From Acidimicrobiaceae bacterium (GTDB lineage Bacteria > Actinomycetota > Acidimicrobiia > Acidimicrobiales > MedAcidi-G1), in NCBI GenBank assembly GCA_002714485.1, contig PAXM01000063.1:4072-30247 (forward strand): a DNA stretch of 26,176 nt, written 5' to 3'. The notes below the pieces were generated by a model. That model did not search any database and had not been told where the DNA came from. It worked only from the letters and a program-made list of their open reading frames with translations. Each line of letters starts with the position of its first letter. Within the stretch, counting starts at the first letter, position 1. This document shows, piece by piece, positions 1 through 7,580 of this stretch. A program made the position numbers and the translations under genes.

Positions 1-1976
1 CGACGCTCCTTAGCCGTGCCGTTCTCCAGCCACGGTGCGGTGACTTGCCCGAGACGTTCGGTGTTCACACGTCCTCCAACGAGGATGGTCTCCTGCTGGC
101 CAGGAATGCAGATGTTGGAAATCTCGGCTGGGCCCACGAAGCCACCGAGGACGGCGAAGGTTTCGAAGTCGCCGGCCACCTCCAGGCAGACGGCGTCGGC
201 GCTGATGCCCATACCGGGTATAGCGCTGTACGGACGCACCGCGTCGAGCACGACCTGCCGGCCGTTGATGCCGCCGCGGTCATTTAGGTCGGCCACCACG
301 GACTCCCACACCAGCGTCTGATCACCCCAGCCATTGGGAGAGAAGCCTCTCTCGACCAGCCAATCAAAATCGATGGTGGTCGCCGCTATATGGATCGAGT
401 CCTCCGTAACACCCCGCCAAGAAGCCGTCAGCGGCTCTTGGACGGGAAGTACTGGGCCGACTTGGAAGGCACCAGCAGGCGAGTACTCGTAAATCACGTT
501 GGCCAACGATGCCTCGGTGTCCCCGGAATCAGCGTGACCGATCACCGTGATCTTCTGCGATCCACAGTCACCGAACTCATCGCACGACAGAGTTCCGATC
601 ATCCCCTCGTAGTCGGTCACACCGTTAAGCCACTCACGCACCCCGGCCCGGTCGATGACCAACGCCCCGTCTTCGTCGACGTAACTCGCCGCATCAATTG
701 CCTCCAGCAGGAGCGTCGTGGCGTCATAGGCGTGTGCCCAGAACGCCGCCGACGGCTTTTCGCCATAGCTCATGACATAGCCCGAGACGAAGGCATCCGG
801 GCTTCCCACGATGACGCTCTGGTTCCGATTGTTGCCGTAGCGCAGATCCGGGCCCGAGAAGTACAACCCTTCGGATTCGGATAACTCCATGAAGTTGCTG
901 ACCATCAAACCGTCAGCAGCCATGAGCGTGATGCCCTCCATACCCGCCACGTCTCCGACCTGTTGGACGATGAAGTCGCCCTCTGGTTGGAAGATCGGAA
1001 AGAACAACATCTCGGGTGATCCCGCAGCCACCTCAGTCAGGACCGGCACCATGTCAGAGTCACCCTTGTTGACCGCCGTGAACGCTGTCATCGTCCCTCC
1101 ACCGGCCTCGAAGGCGTCGGCGAACGCCCGGGCTAGGCCCTGGGTGTACGGGTCACCGTCGTGGATGGCTGCAGCCGTGGTGACGCCGAGCACGTCGAGA
1201 GCAAACCCGGCCGCAGCGGCCCCCTGGAATAGGTCATTGTGGGCAGTTCGGTAGTAGCCGGGGTAGTAGTTCTCCCCGGCCGTACCTGCCAGGTCACTGG
1301 TCAGCGACGGACTGGTGTTGGATGGTGAAATCATCACCATCCCGGCCTCGCTGATCAACGGAGAGGCTGCCGCAGCGGCACCCGAACAACTGGTACCGAT
1401 CACCCCGACCACGTCTTCGTCAGCCACGATCATCTGCGCCGCAGCGGCACCACCATCAGCCGAGCAGAGGTCATCGAGTCCCGTACCGACGTTCACCAGG
1501 AACCCCTTGATCTTCCCGAAGTCTCCACCGTTGGTGGTGCCCGACAATCCGGTAACCGCGCGAACTGCGCGCTCATTCGGGAGGCCTAGGAAGGCCACAT
1601 CGCCGGAGATCGCGTTCAGCGAACGGATCTGGATGTCCTCACCGGGCTCGACGTGTACGTAGCCCAACGAACCGTCACCGAGGTGGGTCGCATCTGATGC
1701 CTCATCCTCGACTGGATCATCTGTCGATGACTCGCTCTCTCCACTAGCGGGCGCGGCCGTGGTGGCTGGCGCCCCGGTGGTCGTCGACTCGGCACTGCCA
1801 GTGTCGGCATCACTGGCACTGTAGGAATCACTGCCACTCTCGGTCGGGGCTGCAGCGGTGGTTGTAGCCGACACACTCTCACCCGAGGAGGACGTGTCCT
1901 CCCCTCCCCCACAAGCACCAGCCAACAACGCGAACACGGCTAGCACTGGGACCATTAGCCACAGTCGTACCTTCAT
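1..1976 (-). CDS. Tandem-domain periplasmic binding lipoprotein (branched-chain amino acid ABC type), 3' end cut by window
   Basis: Minus-strand frame open from an ATG at 1976 to the window edge, 658 residues, with no stop seen. It starts with a lipoprotein signal: basic start, hydrophobic stretch, and AGACGGG with Cys22 as the likely lipidated residue (the -3 Ala makes the lipobox slightly atypical). Residues about 23-95 are a Ser/Thr/Ala/Glu-rich linker. Residues about 100-515 resemble a LivK-type (Peripla_BP_6) domain, with VVGVIGTSCSGAAAAASP and a later HAYDATTLLLEAID segment. A second binding domain seems to begin near residue 522, with GVTEDSIHIAATT followed by DLNDRGGINGRQVVLD, the usual start of the same fold. 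It would bind amino acids or similar small solutes outside the membrane for an ABC importer. No permease or ATPase gene is in view. The two-domain reading is inferred from motif order. Confidence 0.85.
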   Translation of the reverse strand, partial: MKVRLWLMVPVLAVFALLAGACGGGEDTSSSGESVSATTTAAAPTESGSDSYSASDADTGSAESTTTGAPATTAAPASGESESSTDDPVEDEASDATHLGDGSLGYVHVEPGEDIQIRSLNAISGDVAFLGLPNERAVRAVTGLSGTTNGGDFGKIKGFLVNVGTGLDDLCSADGGAAAAQMIVADEDVVGVIGTSCSGAAAAASPLISEAGMVMISPSNTSPSLTSDLAGTAGENYYPGYYRTAHNDLFQGAAAAGFALDVLGVTTAAAIHDGDPYTQGLARAFADAFEAGGGTMTAFTAVNKGDSDMVPVLTEVAAGSPEMLFFPIFQPEGDFIVQQVGDVAGMEGITLMAADGLMVSNFMELSESEGLYFSGPDLRYGNNRNQSVIVGSPDAFVSGYVMSYGEKPSAAFWAHAYDATTLLLEAIDAASYVDEDGALVIDRAGVREWLNGVTDYEGMIGTLSCDEFGDCGSQKITVIGHADSGDTEASLANVIYEYSPAGAFQVGPVLPVQEPLTASWRGVTEDSIHIAATTIDFDWLVERGFSPNGWGDQTLVWESVVADLNDRGGINGRQVVLDAVRPYSAIPGMGISADAVCLEVAGDFETFAVLGGFVGPAEISNICIPGQQETILVGGRVNTERLGQVTAPWLENGTAKER

Positions 1977-1996
1977 TGACCTATTCCCCCCCTAGA

Positions 1997-2012
1997 GCCG
2001 CCATCAGGCGGC
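1997..2012. promoter_or_regulatory. Small perfect hairpin in divergent intergenic region
   Basis: GCCGCC (1997-2002) and GGCGGC (2007-2012) flank a four-base loop ATCA. It lies in the 103-base region between the divergent binding-protein and Arg/Gly-rich genes. It is too close to the lipoprotein start to be a terminator, so a 5' leader hairpin or operator is possible. The function is unknown. Confidence 0.3.
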
Positions 2013-2027
2013 ACGGATATAACGACC

Positions 2028-2047
2028 CCTCCGGTCAGTATCGGAGG
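2028..2047. promoter_or_regulatory. Inverted repeat, possible operator
   Basis: CCTCCG (2028-2033) and CGGAGG (2042-2047) are separated by eight bases. Just upstream, TATAAC at 2018-2023 resembles a -10 element for the plus-strand gene, although I see no good -35 element. The repeat could bind a dimeric regulator or form a leader hairpin. Confidence 0.3.
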
Positions 2048-2061
2048 ACCCTACAACAAGG

Positions 2062-2078
2062 TCTGACGGGCCGTCAGA
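2062..2078. promoter_or_regulatory. 17-base perfect palindrome next to the start of the Arg/Gly-rich gene
   Basis: TCTGACGG (2062-2069) and CCGTCAGA (2071-2078) are perfect 8-base arms around a single G. The palindrome ends one base before the GTG at 2080. It could be an operator for a TetR- or GntR-type dimer, or an RNA hairpin over the initiation region. It also casts some doubt on the GTG start, since there is no room for a ribosome binding site. Confidence 0.4.
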
Positions 2079-2079
2079 T

Positions 2080-3480
2080 GTGCCCCAGGGCCGATCTACG
2101 ACATCTGGTGGGAATTTGCTCTTCCGGCTAGAGGTCGTCGGGGCCCAGTCGGATCGGTTGGTCGGACGGCTAGCGTTCTTGTCCATGCCCCGGATGGAAA
2201 TCGAGCTCACCAGTACACGCGAGGACGGTGACTGGACATGGCGGGCTGCCGGCGCACGACAGCCAAAGGGTTCGGTCCAGGCCGACCTCGTACCTGGCGG
2301 CTCCTCGGTGGGTGACATCCTCCGAGTGGAGTTCGAGCAGTTCATGGACGGGATCGAAGTGACTTCTGTACTTCCCGGCAAGGATGAGCGTCAAGCTCCT
2401 GAGTTGATTGAGATGCTGGGGTCAGGACGCGAAGAGCCCCTAGTCACGACCCGCCTAACCGGGAAACGAGGCCGCCGTCGGGACGACGACGAACCCAGCC
2501 GTGGTCGAGATCGGCGGGGTGGACGAGGGGGCGACCGACGCAGGGATGAGCGACGTGGCAAAGGTCGCCAGAGTGGGCCGCAAAGTAAGGAAGGCGATCG
2601 ACGGCCCCGCAGCCGAGGCGACGGCCGACCTGGTGGAAGGGAGGAACGCAGCACCGACCGGAAGCGATCCGAGCGCCGTCCCAGGAACCGACCGGCCACC
2701 GAAACCGGTAAGGCGACACCCAAGCGCCTGCGACCCCGTCGAACTCACCGTAAGGCTGCGCTAGCCGCCTTGCCCGAGGATCAGCAGTTATTGGCCCAGA
2801 TCCTCCTGCGAGACGGCATCCCGGGCGTGCGAACCGCCATAGAAGTACAGAACAAGGCTGCCGAGTCAATCGGCGAGCCTCCCATCCCCGCTCCCCTACT
2901 CCTTAAGTTGGCCGAACGGATCCACCCCTCGCTACGCACCGCTGACTGGCAGGATCGAGCCGAGGCCGCACTCAACGGCATCGATGACATCGACCTGCGC
3001 GACCTTCGATCAGTCGTGGTGGCCGCTGAGCATTCGGCCAGAGGTGAAGAGAACAAGGCGCTCGCCGAGCAGATACGGAGCGGTCTGACTGCGCGTGTTG
3101 ATCGCGAGCATCAGGCATGGATGGCCGACGTGAGCAGCGCACTCGACGAGGACCGGGTGGTCCGAGCATTGCGCCTGAGTTCCCGTCCACCCAAGGCAGG
3201 CGCACCCTTGCCCGCTCCACTGATGGACCGATTGGCGAGCCTGGCGGCAGCAGGCCTGACAGCTGAGACCAGCCAGGACCGATGGGCCACCGTGCTAGAC
3301 GCTGTGTCCCTGTCGCCGGTACGTGCCCGTGTGGTGCCCGAGGGACTGCCCGCCGAGCCCGACGAGGCACTGCTAGCAGCCGTTAAACGCCACTCCATGA
3401 GCGTGCCCGACATTGCCAAGGCTTTCGGAATCGACCCCACCCCACCGCCGCGTGGCCGACGGGGCCGCTCCCGGCCCTGA
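2080..3480 (+). CDS. Unrecognised protein with Arg/Gly-rich central segment
   Basis: 466 residues from a GTG. I do not recognise the family. Three parts are visible. Residues about 14-100 look like a small beta-rich domain (FRLEVVGAQSDRLVGRL, MEIELTSTREDG). Residues about 126-226 are a low-complexity, strongly basic Arg/Gly/Asp segment with several RGG- and RRD-like repeats. Residues about 227-450 are mostly alpha-helical and contain LPEDQQLLAQILLRDG and AVKRHSMSVPDIAKAFGI. The last ten residues are again Arg-rich. RGG-type tails often bind RNA in other proteins, so RNA or ribosome association is a guess. No ribosome binding site precedes the GTG, and a start a few codons downstream cannot be excluded. 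It is divergent from the binding-protein gene and lies 65 bases before the crotonase gene on the same strand. Confidence 0.75.
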   Translation: MPQGRSTTSGGNLLFRLEVVGAQSDRLVGRLAFLSMPRMEIELTSTREDGDWTWRAAGARQPKGSVQADLVPGGSSVGDILRVEFEQFMDGIEVTSVLPGKDERQAPELIEMLGSGREEPLVTTRLTGKRGRRRDDDEPSRGRDRRGGRGGDRRRDERRGKGRQSGPQSKEGDRRPRSRGDGRPGGREERSTDRKRSERRPRNRPATETGKATPKRLRPRRTHRKAALAALPEDQQLLAQILLRDGIPGVRTAIEVQNKAAESIGEPPIPAPLLLKLAERIHPSLRTADWQDRAEAALNGIDDIDLRDLRSVVVAAEHSARGEENKALAEQIRSGLTARVDREHQAWMADVSSALDEDRVVRALRLSSRPPKAGAPLPAPLMDRLASLAAAGLTAETSQDRWATVLDAVSLSPVRARVVPEGLPAEPDEALLAAVKRHSMSVPDIAKAFGIDPTPPPRGRRGRSRP

Positions 3481-3545
3481 GACTCCGACTCCCTCGAATC
3501 CAGACCGGACCTACCTAACTAATCGGCCATCGGTAAGGTCAACCA

Positions 3546-4307
3546 ATGGCAGTCCACTTCGAAATCCGGGAAAATGTCGCGTTGATGACCCTCGACCGCC
3601 CCGAGGCCCGCAACGCCGTCGATCAGCAGTTGGCTGCCGACCTCGAATCAGGCATCGACCGGCTCGAAGCAGACGATGCACTCTGGATTGGGGTTCTCCA
3701 GGGAGCCGGACCAGCGTTCTGTGCTGGAGCAGATCTAAAGGCGGTGGCCGCCGGACGGGCTCACCTGACCACGGAGCGAGGTGGATTCGCCGGCATAGTG
3801 CGCCGAGACCGGACCAAGCCGATAATCGCTGCTGTAGAGGGTCCCGCCCTAGCTGGTGGATTTGAAATTGTCCTCTCTTGTGATCTCGTGGTAGCTGGGT
3901 CTGAGGCATGTTTCGGAATTCCTGAAGTCAAGCGCTCCCTCATCGCCAACGCCGGTGGTCTGATCCGCCTCCCCCGGGTCCTTCCCCGCAATCTCGCCAT
4001 GGAGATGGCCCTGACCGGCGAGCCAATTGACGCCGTCACAGCCCACCGACATGGTGTCGTGAATCGACTGGTCGAAGTCGGCGATGCTCTGGACTGTGCG
4101 CTGAAACTCGCCGCCGAGATCAATGCCAACGCGCCGCTAGCCGTCCGTGCATCGCGCCGGGTCATCGTCGACGGGGCCCTTCTAGTTGACGACGAGGCAT
4201 TCGCCCTCAGTACTGAGGCATCACGCGGGGTCTTTCAATCTGAGGACTTCAGAGAAGGTCCGTTGGCCTTCATCGAGAAGCGGCCACCCAAGTGGCAGGG
4301 TCGCTAG
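3546..4307 (+). CDS. Enoyl-CoA hydratase/isomerase (crotonase) family protein
   Basis: 253 residues, the normal length for a single-domain crotonase. The oxyanion-hole segments are present: FCAGADLKA near residues 58-66 and the AGGFEI region near 103-108. Glu107 and Glu127 (in FGIPEVKRSL) occupy the positions of the two catalytic glutamates of classical enoyl-CoA hydratase, so hydration of 2-enoyl-CoA is plausible. It would act in the cytoplasm in fatty-acid or amino-acid breakdown. Substrate chain length cannot be read from the sequence, and members of this family are often misassigned. TAAGGT lies about eight bases before the ATG. The stop overlaps the end of the convergent Nudix gene by four bases, so the two transcripts must run into each other. 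Confidence 0.92.
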   Translation: MAVHFEIRENVALMTLDRPEARNAVDQQLAADLESGIDRLEADDALWIGVLQGAGPAFCAGADLKAVAAGRAHLTTERGGFAGIVRRDRTKPIIAAVEGPALAGGFEIVLSCDLVVAGSEACFGIPEVKRSLIANAGGLIRLPRVLPRNLAMEMALTGEPIDAVTAHRHGVVNRLVEVGDALDCALKLAAEINANAPLAVRASRRVIVDGALLVDDEAFALSTEASRGVFQSEDFREGPLAFIEKRPPKWQGR

Positions 4308-4732
4308 AGGACGAAGATGCCTTCGGGCACCACTCCATTGTCCTCCAAGAATGTTGCCAGGCCGTCCACCAGGTCGGTGGCACCCAACCGGTCGAAAGTC
4401 ACCCACGCTGCAAGTTCAGCGTCCGTGCCTGCGATCAGTGGCTCGTCGGCCAGCACGTCCACACGGAAGTCAGCGATCACGTAATGGTGGTCGATTCCCA
4501 TCCTCTCCACCCAACCCACCAACGGACCACAGATGCCCTCCAAGCCCGTTTCCTCGCGTAGTTCGCGTAGCACCGCCGCAACCATCGTCTCACCGGCCTC
4601 CACGCGCCCGCCCGGGACCGACCATCGACCACATTCGGGGTCGGTACCCCGCCGGACCAGTAACAGGCGATCGTTGTCTACCACCACAGCGCCCACACAG
4701 AGTTCAGGGCGGCCCGGCGTTGAACCCGTCAC
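4304..4732 (-). CDS. Nudix (MutT-type) hydrolase
   Basis: 142 residues from a GTG that overlaps the stop of the upstream acetyltransferase gene (GTGA), showing translational coupling. The Nudix box Gx5Ex7REUxEExGU is complete at residues 42-64: Gly42, Glu48, and then RELREETGL. The family cleaves nucleoside diphosphates linked to another group, using a divalent metal held by the box glutamates. Typical substrates are oxidised nucleotides, sugar nucleotides and ADP-ribose. The segment before the box (LLLVRRGTDPECGRWSVPGG) is standard for MutT-like members. The exact substrate is unknown. It is the last gene of the unit that starts with the acidic protein at 5688. Confidence 0.93.
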   Translation of the reverse strand: MTGSTPGRPELCVGAVVVDNDRLLLVRRGTDPECGRWSVPGGRVEAGETMVAAVLRELREETGLEGICGPLVGWVERMGIDHHYVIADFRVDVLADEPLIAGTDAELAAWVTFDRLGATDLVDGLATFLEDNGVVPEGIFVL

Positions 4733-5205
4733 CGGCCATCCAGCCAGCGGTGGACAAGGATGGAACGGGCCACCATCCCTTGGGATTCGAAGAAGTTCTT
4801 GGTGGCACGGTCCCCCGGCAGGGCCATTGATTGGATGGCAGCCGCTCCCCGCTCGCTGGCATCGGCCAAAAGCGTTTCGATGATCGCCTCACCCACGCCG
4901 ACCGAACGGGCTTCGGGGAGAACGAATATCTCCTCGACGGTCGCGTGCAGGCTGCCGTCGACCACGGTGCGCAGGGTCATTAGCCAGTAACCAACCGGCG
5001 TTCCGTCGATGTCGCCCAAAAGCAGCGTGGCGGCGGGGTCCTCCACGGCGCTGACGATCTCGGCTCTGGAATCGGCACGATGGGGATCCAGACGTTCGAC
5101 GACATCTCCGCCCCTCTTGTTGGAAAGCTCCACCCGGGCTTCTGCAGCTAAAGACCGCAAGACCTCGCGGTCGGACAATTCCGCGACCCGGACCGACTCC
5201 TCCAT
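4729..5205 (-). CDS. GNAT-family N-acetyltransferase
   Basis: 158 residues, the usual size for a single GNAT domain. Motif A, the acetyl-CoA pyrophosphate loop, is VLPEARSVGVGEAII at residues 95-109, with the R-x-x-G-x-G pattern at Arg100, Gly103 and Gly105. Motif B is NFFESQGM at 137-144, near the end. The domain transfers an acetyl group from acetyl-CoA to an amine, but the substrate (protein N-terminus, lysine or small molecule) cannot be told. The gene sits 27 bases after the acidic zinc-ribbon gene and overlaps the Nudix gene by four bases, so all three are probably one transcript. Confidence 0.92.
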   Translation of the reverse strand: MEESVRVAELSDREVLRSLAAEARVELSNKRGGDVVERLDPHRADSRAEIVSAVEDPAATLLLGDIDGTPVGYWLMTLRTVVDGSLHATVEEIFVLPEARSVGVGEAIIETLLADASERGAAAIQSMALPGDRATKNFFESQGMVARSILVHRWLDGR

Positions 5206-5232
5206 CAGACCTGTCCTCGGATCAACTGAACC

Positions 5233-5688
5233 TCAGGAGATGGGCCCCCCACAGTGCCCGCACTCTCCTGAATCGGCGACGGCCACAGCCTGGACGAGTA
5301 AAAAGCAGTGGGGGCAGTGAAGTTCGTCCTCCTGGCGCTCAACGAGGCCGTCGGGGGACGGCGCCGGAGTCGCGACAGTGACACTCGCCTCGTCTTCGTC
5401 CTCGTCTTCCTCGTCGTCGTCCGCAGCGATGCGATCGCGCAAGATTGCATCGAGGTCGGCCTCGACTTCATCATCGTCCTCGTCCTCGTCTTCGGATGCC
5501 TCATCGCCGGCCGGACGGGCGCCTTCCTCGTCCTCGTCATCGTCATCGTCGCCAGACTCGGCGTCATCATCGGCAACCTCGCTCTCGTCGAACTCATCAT
5601 CCAACTCGTCATCATCGAGCACTGCGTCGTCAGGTGGTTCGCCATCCAGATCGTCCTCAGTGGGATCTTCGTTTTCGATATCGCTCAT
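5233..5688 (-). CDS. Very acidic protein with C-terminal zinc ribbon (DUF4193-like)
   Basis: 151 residues. By count, 60 of the first 100 residues are Asp or Glu. The tail has two Cys pairs, CPHC at 125-128 and CGHC at 143-146, as expected for a small zinc ribbon. The ELHCPHCFLL segment resembles the ELTCSSCFLV-type motif of the actinobacterial DUF4193 family, whose role is unknown to me. The acidic part could mimic nucleic acid or bind a basic partner such as ribosomal protein or RNA polymerase; this is speculation. GAGG lies five bases before the ATG. The codon-repetitive DNA gives long serine-rich and basic shadow frames on the other strand, which I do not accept as genes. It heads the unit with the acetyltransferase and Nudix genes. 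Confidence 0.85.
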   Translation of the reverse strand: MSDIENEDPTEDDLDGEPPDDAVLDDDELDDEFDESEVADDDAESGDDDDDEDEEGARPAGDEASEDEDEDDDEVEADLDAILRDRIAADDDEEDEDEDEASVTVATPAPSPDGLVERQEDELHCPHCFLLVQAVAVADSGECGHCGGPIS

Positions 5689-5905
5689 CAGTGCCTCGAG
5701 AAGGAGTTTCTTGGTGTCGCGGCGGGATCATAGACACGTTCCCGGCCGATGCGGCCCACCCTTGTCGGAGATCCGGTCTATCAGTCCTCCGAGATCGCAA
5801 ACCCGAGCCACGTAGTTGAACACCAAGATGGCCGTCATGGCAGGATCAATGGGACGCCGGCAACCATCTGTCGTAAGTTGACCAGCGGCTTCTGGAGGGA
5901 GTCGA
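5689..5905. other. Intergenic region, 217 bases, likely promoter of the acidic-protein unit
   Basis: Between the stop of the ThyX-like gene and the acidic-protein start. On the minus strand TATGAT (plus positions 5727-5732) resembles a -10 element, with no clear -35 element. A small hairpin lies at 5744-5756 (GGCCG, loop ATG, CGGCC). I see no convincing gene here. Confidence 0.35.
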
Positions 5906-7525
5906 CTAGCCCCCCGTGTCCCTCGCCTCACGTTTCTGCTCTGCCCGCCGCTCGGCATCGAGACGCTCCAACTGAGGTTCCGATGAGTGGTCCACAAAGA
6001 GCATCATCTCGGCAATGGCGTGGTGCCCGGCTACATCGCCGATCAGATTGTGCATCCGCTGGACCACCTCCCGGTACGCCGGGTGTCCCTGTGGCGTGGA
6101 GCGTAACTCCAGAACGTGCATCGCCTCCCGGGCGTTCATGTGCATCAGGTACCGCACTCGGTAAGCCAACGAAACGGCATAGGAGGCCTGATCCGGAAAG
6201 GGTTCCAGCAGTGCGTCGTGCAGATCTCGTGAACGCTCCATCGCCGAATCGAACCGGCCTGCAGCCCCGGCCTCGTCGACCTCCGGTGGTCGGACGTAAC
6301 CATGGTCGGGGCTGAGCCGCTGCCAGTCGATTGTCATCATCCGGTGACGCTGGAGATCACGGAACGCGCCGTAGTCCGAAAGGACGTCAAATCGATACGA
6401 GGGCCGCTCCAAGGCTCGACCAGGCCGATGACGACGGTTGGTGCGCTCCCCCACCATGGCCCGCAGGACGGTCAGGCGTTCCTCAACGGTCATCGACCGA
6501 ACCCGGGATTCCACCTCCCGATCGGACCGGTTGGTCATCGGATACAAGGCCGAGGCCACCAACTTCACCTCGGCATCGGGATCGAAATCAGTCAGGTCGA
6601 CCATGGGGGCACCGGCGACCGCCTCGCCCAGCGGAAACCAGTCCTCTGCGAGGTCCTCCAACCGTTCGCGGATGTCGGCCGCGTACGCCCCCACCTGGTC
6701 GCCACGATCAGGCAGATCAACCCTCTTCAGGAACGAAGGAATCACCTTTCGCAACTCAGTGAGCATCATCGCCGAGTACTCCCTGGCCTCAGGTAGCGGA
6801 TGGGCCCGCATCCGGACCAGAAGGGCCTCGTAGGCCTGCCCCGTGCCGTAGATGCCAACATTGGACAGCGACGCTGCCGGTAACAGCCCTCGGACGGCAT
6901 CAAAGGCCTTGGCTGACACCGCCTGTCGATAGACGAAGTCCGAATCGGTCGGAGACTTCGGGATTCGAGCCCGAAAGTAGTCATTCATCTCCCGGACCAT
7001 GTCGGCGTATACGTCGAATAGGCGGTCCATGTCTGAGATGTAGCGGGCGCCCAGAGCGGAAGCCATGACCTCCGGATCCCGGAAATAGCGGTATCGCCCG
7101 CCCAGTCGCGAGTCGTAGGCGATGTAGCGCGTGGACTGCTCGAGGTAGGCCATCAGACGACCCCACTCAAGAATCTTGGTCAGTACGTTGGAAGCCTGTT
7201 CACAGGCCAGATGCACGCCTCCCAGTTGCGCCACGCTGTCGTCGCCGTACTCGAAGAAAACCCTGTCGTAGAGCTCTTCGGCCCGACGTAGTCCAACGGT
7301 GGCGTCGATGCTCTCGTCGCCAGAGACATCCAGTTCCCCGACGAACTCATCGAGGAACAGTCGCCGAAGACTCTTGTCGGACCGGGAATACCGGGCGAAG
7401 AGCGCCCCTTTGACCACTTCCGGCAAGTTGACCAGAGCGAAGACCGGCTGGTCGAGATTCGTGAAATAGCGACGAAGGACGTCCGACTCCACGGTGCTGA
7501 AATCCTCTGAGGGGTACGTCGTCAC
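5906..7525 (-). CDS. Double-length ThyX-like protein (flavin-dependent thymidylate synthase superfamily)
   Basis: 539 residues from a GTG, about twice the length of ordinary ThyX. The N-terminal half has segments typical of the family: ALVNLPEVVKGALFARYSRS near 30-49, the FFEYGDDSVAQLGGVHLACE stretch near 90-109, and WGRLMAYLEQSTRY at 121-134. This last aligns with the ThyX signature RHRxxxxNExSxRY, but the first two residues (Arg-His) are replaced by Trp-Gly. The C-terminal half carries RHR at 393-395 followed by MMTIDWQRLSPDHGY, where the second part of the signature is lost. ThyX makes dTMP from dUMP using FAD, NADPH and methylenetetrahydrofolate. Whether this protein still does so is doubtful. 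It may be an internal duplication with the motif divided between the halves, or a family with a different flavin or nucleotide role. It stands 55 bases after the M20 gene on the same strand. Confidence 0.8.
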   Translation of the reverse strand: MTTYPSEDFSTVESDVLRRYFTNLDQPVFALVNLPEVVKGALFARYSRSDKSLRRLFLDEFVGELDVSGDESIDATVGLRRAEELYDRVFFEYGDDSVAQLGGVHLACEQASNVLTKILEWGRLMAYLEQSTRYIAYDSRLGGRYRYFRDPEVMASALGARYISDMDRLFDVYADMVREMNDYFRARIPKSPTDSDFVYRQAVSAKAFDAVRGLLPAASLSNVGIYGTGQAYEALLVRMRAHPLPEAREYSAMMLTELRKVIPSFLKRVDLPDRGDQVGAYAADIRERLEDLAEDWFPLGEAVAGAPMVDLTDFDPDAEVKLVASALYPMTNRSDREVESRVRSMTVEERLTVLRAMVGERTNRRHRPGRALERPSYRFDVLSDYGAFRDLQRHRMMTIDWQRLSPDHGYVRPPEVDEAGAAGRFDSAMERSRDLHDALLEPFPDQASYAVSLAYRVRYLMHMNAREAMHVLELRSTPQGHPAYREVVQRMHNLIGDVAGHHAIAEMMLFVDHSSEPQLERLDAERRAEQKREARDTGG

Positions 7526-7580
7526 GAGGGCTGAAACTATGTCGCGGGCCGTCGGCCAGCGCGGACACCCGAACCGCCCA

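Noticed and set aside
5762..5785. TTGTCGGAG resembling the -35 part of a PafBC-dependent promoter, plus strand
   Set aside because: The -10 part does not fit, one -35 base differs, and no plus-strand gene follows.
5308..5819. Long plus-strand open frames opposite the acidic gene
   Set aside because: They are shadows of GAC/GAG-rich codons and give Ser-, Val/Leu- or Arg-rich low-complexity chains with no family likeness.
5728..5997. 89-residue minus-strand frame across the ThyX-like 3' end
   Set aside because: It overlaps the ThyX-like gene in another frame, has no ribosome binding site and no recognisable feature.
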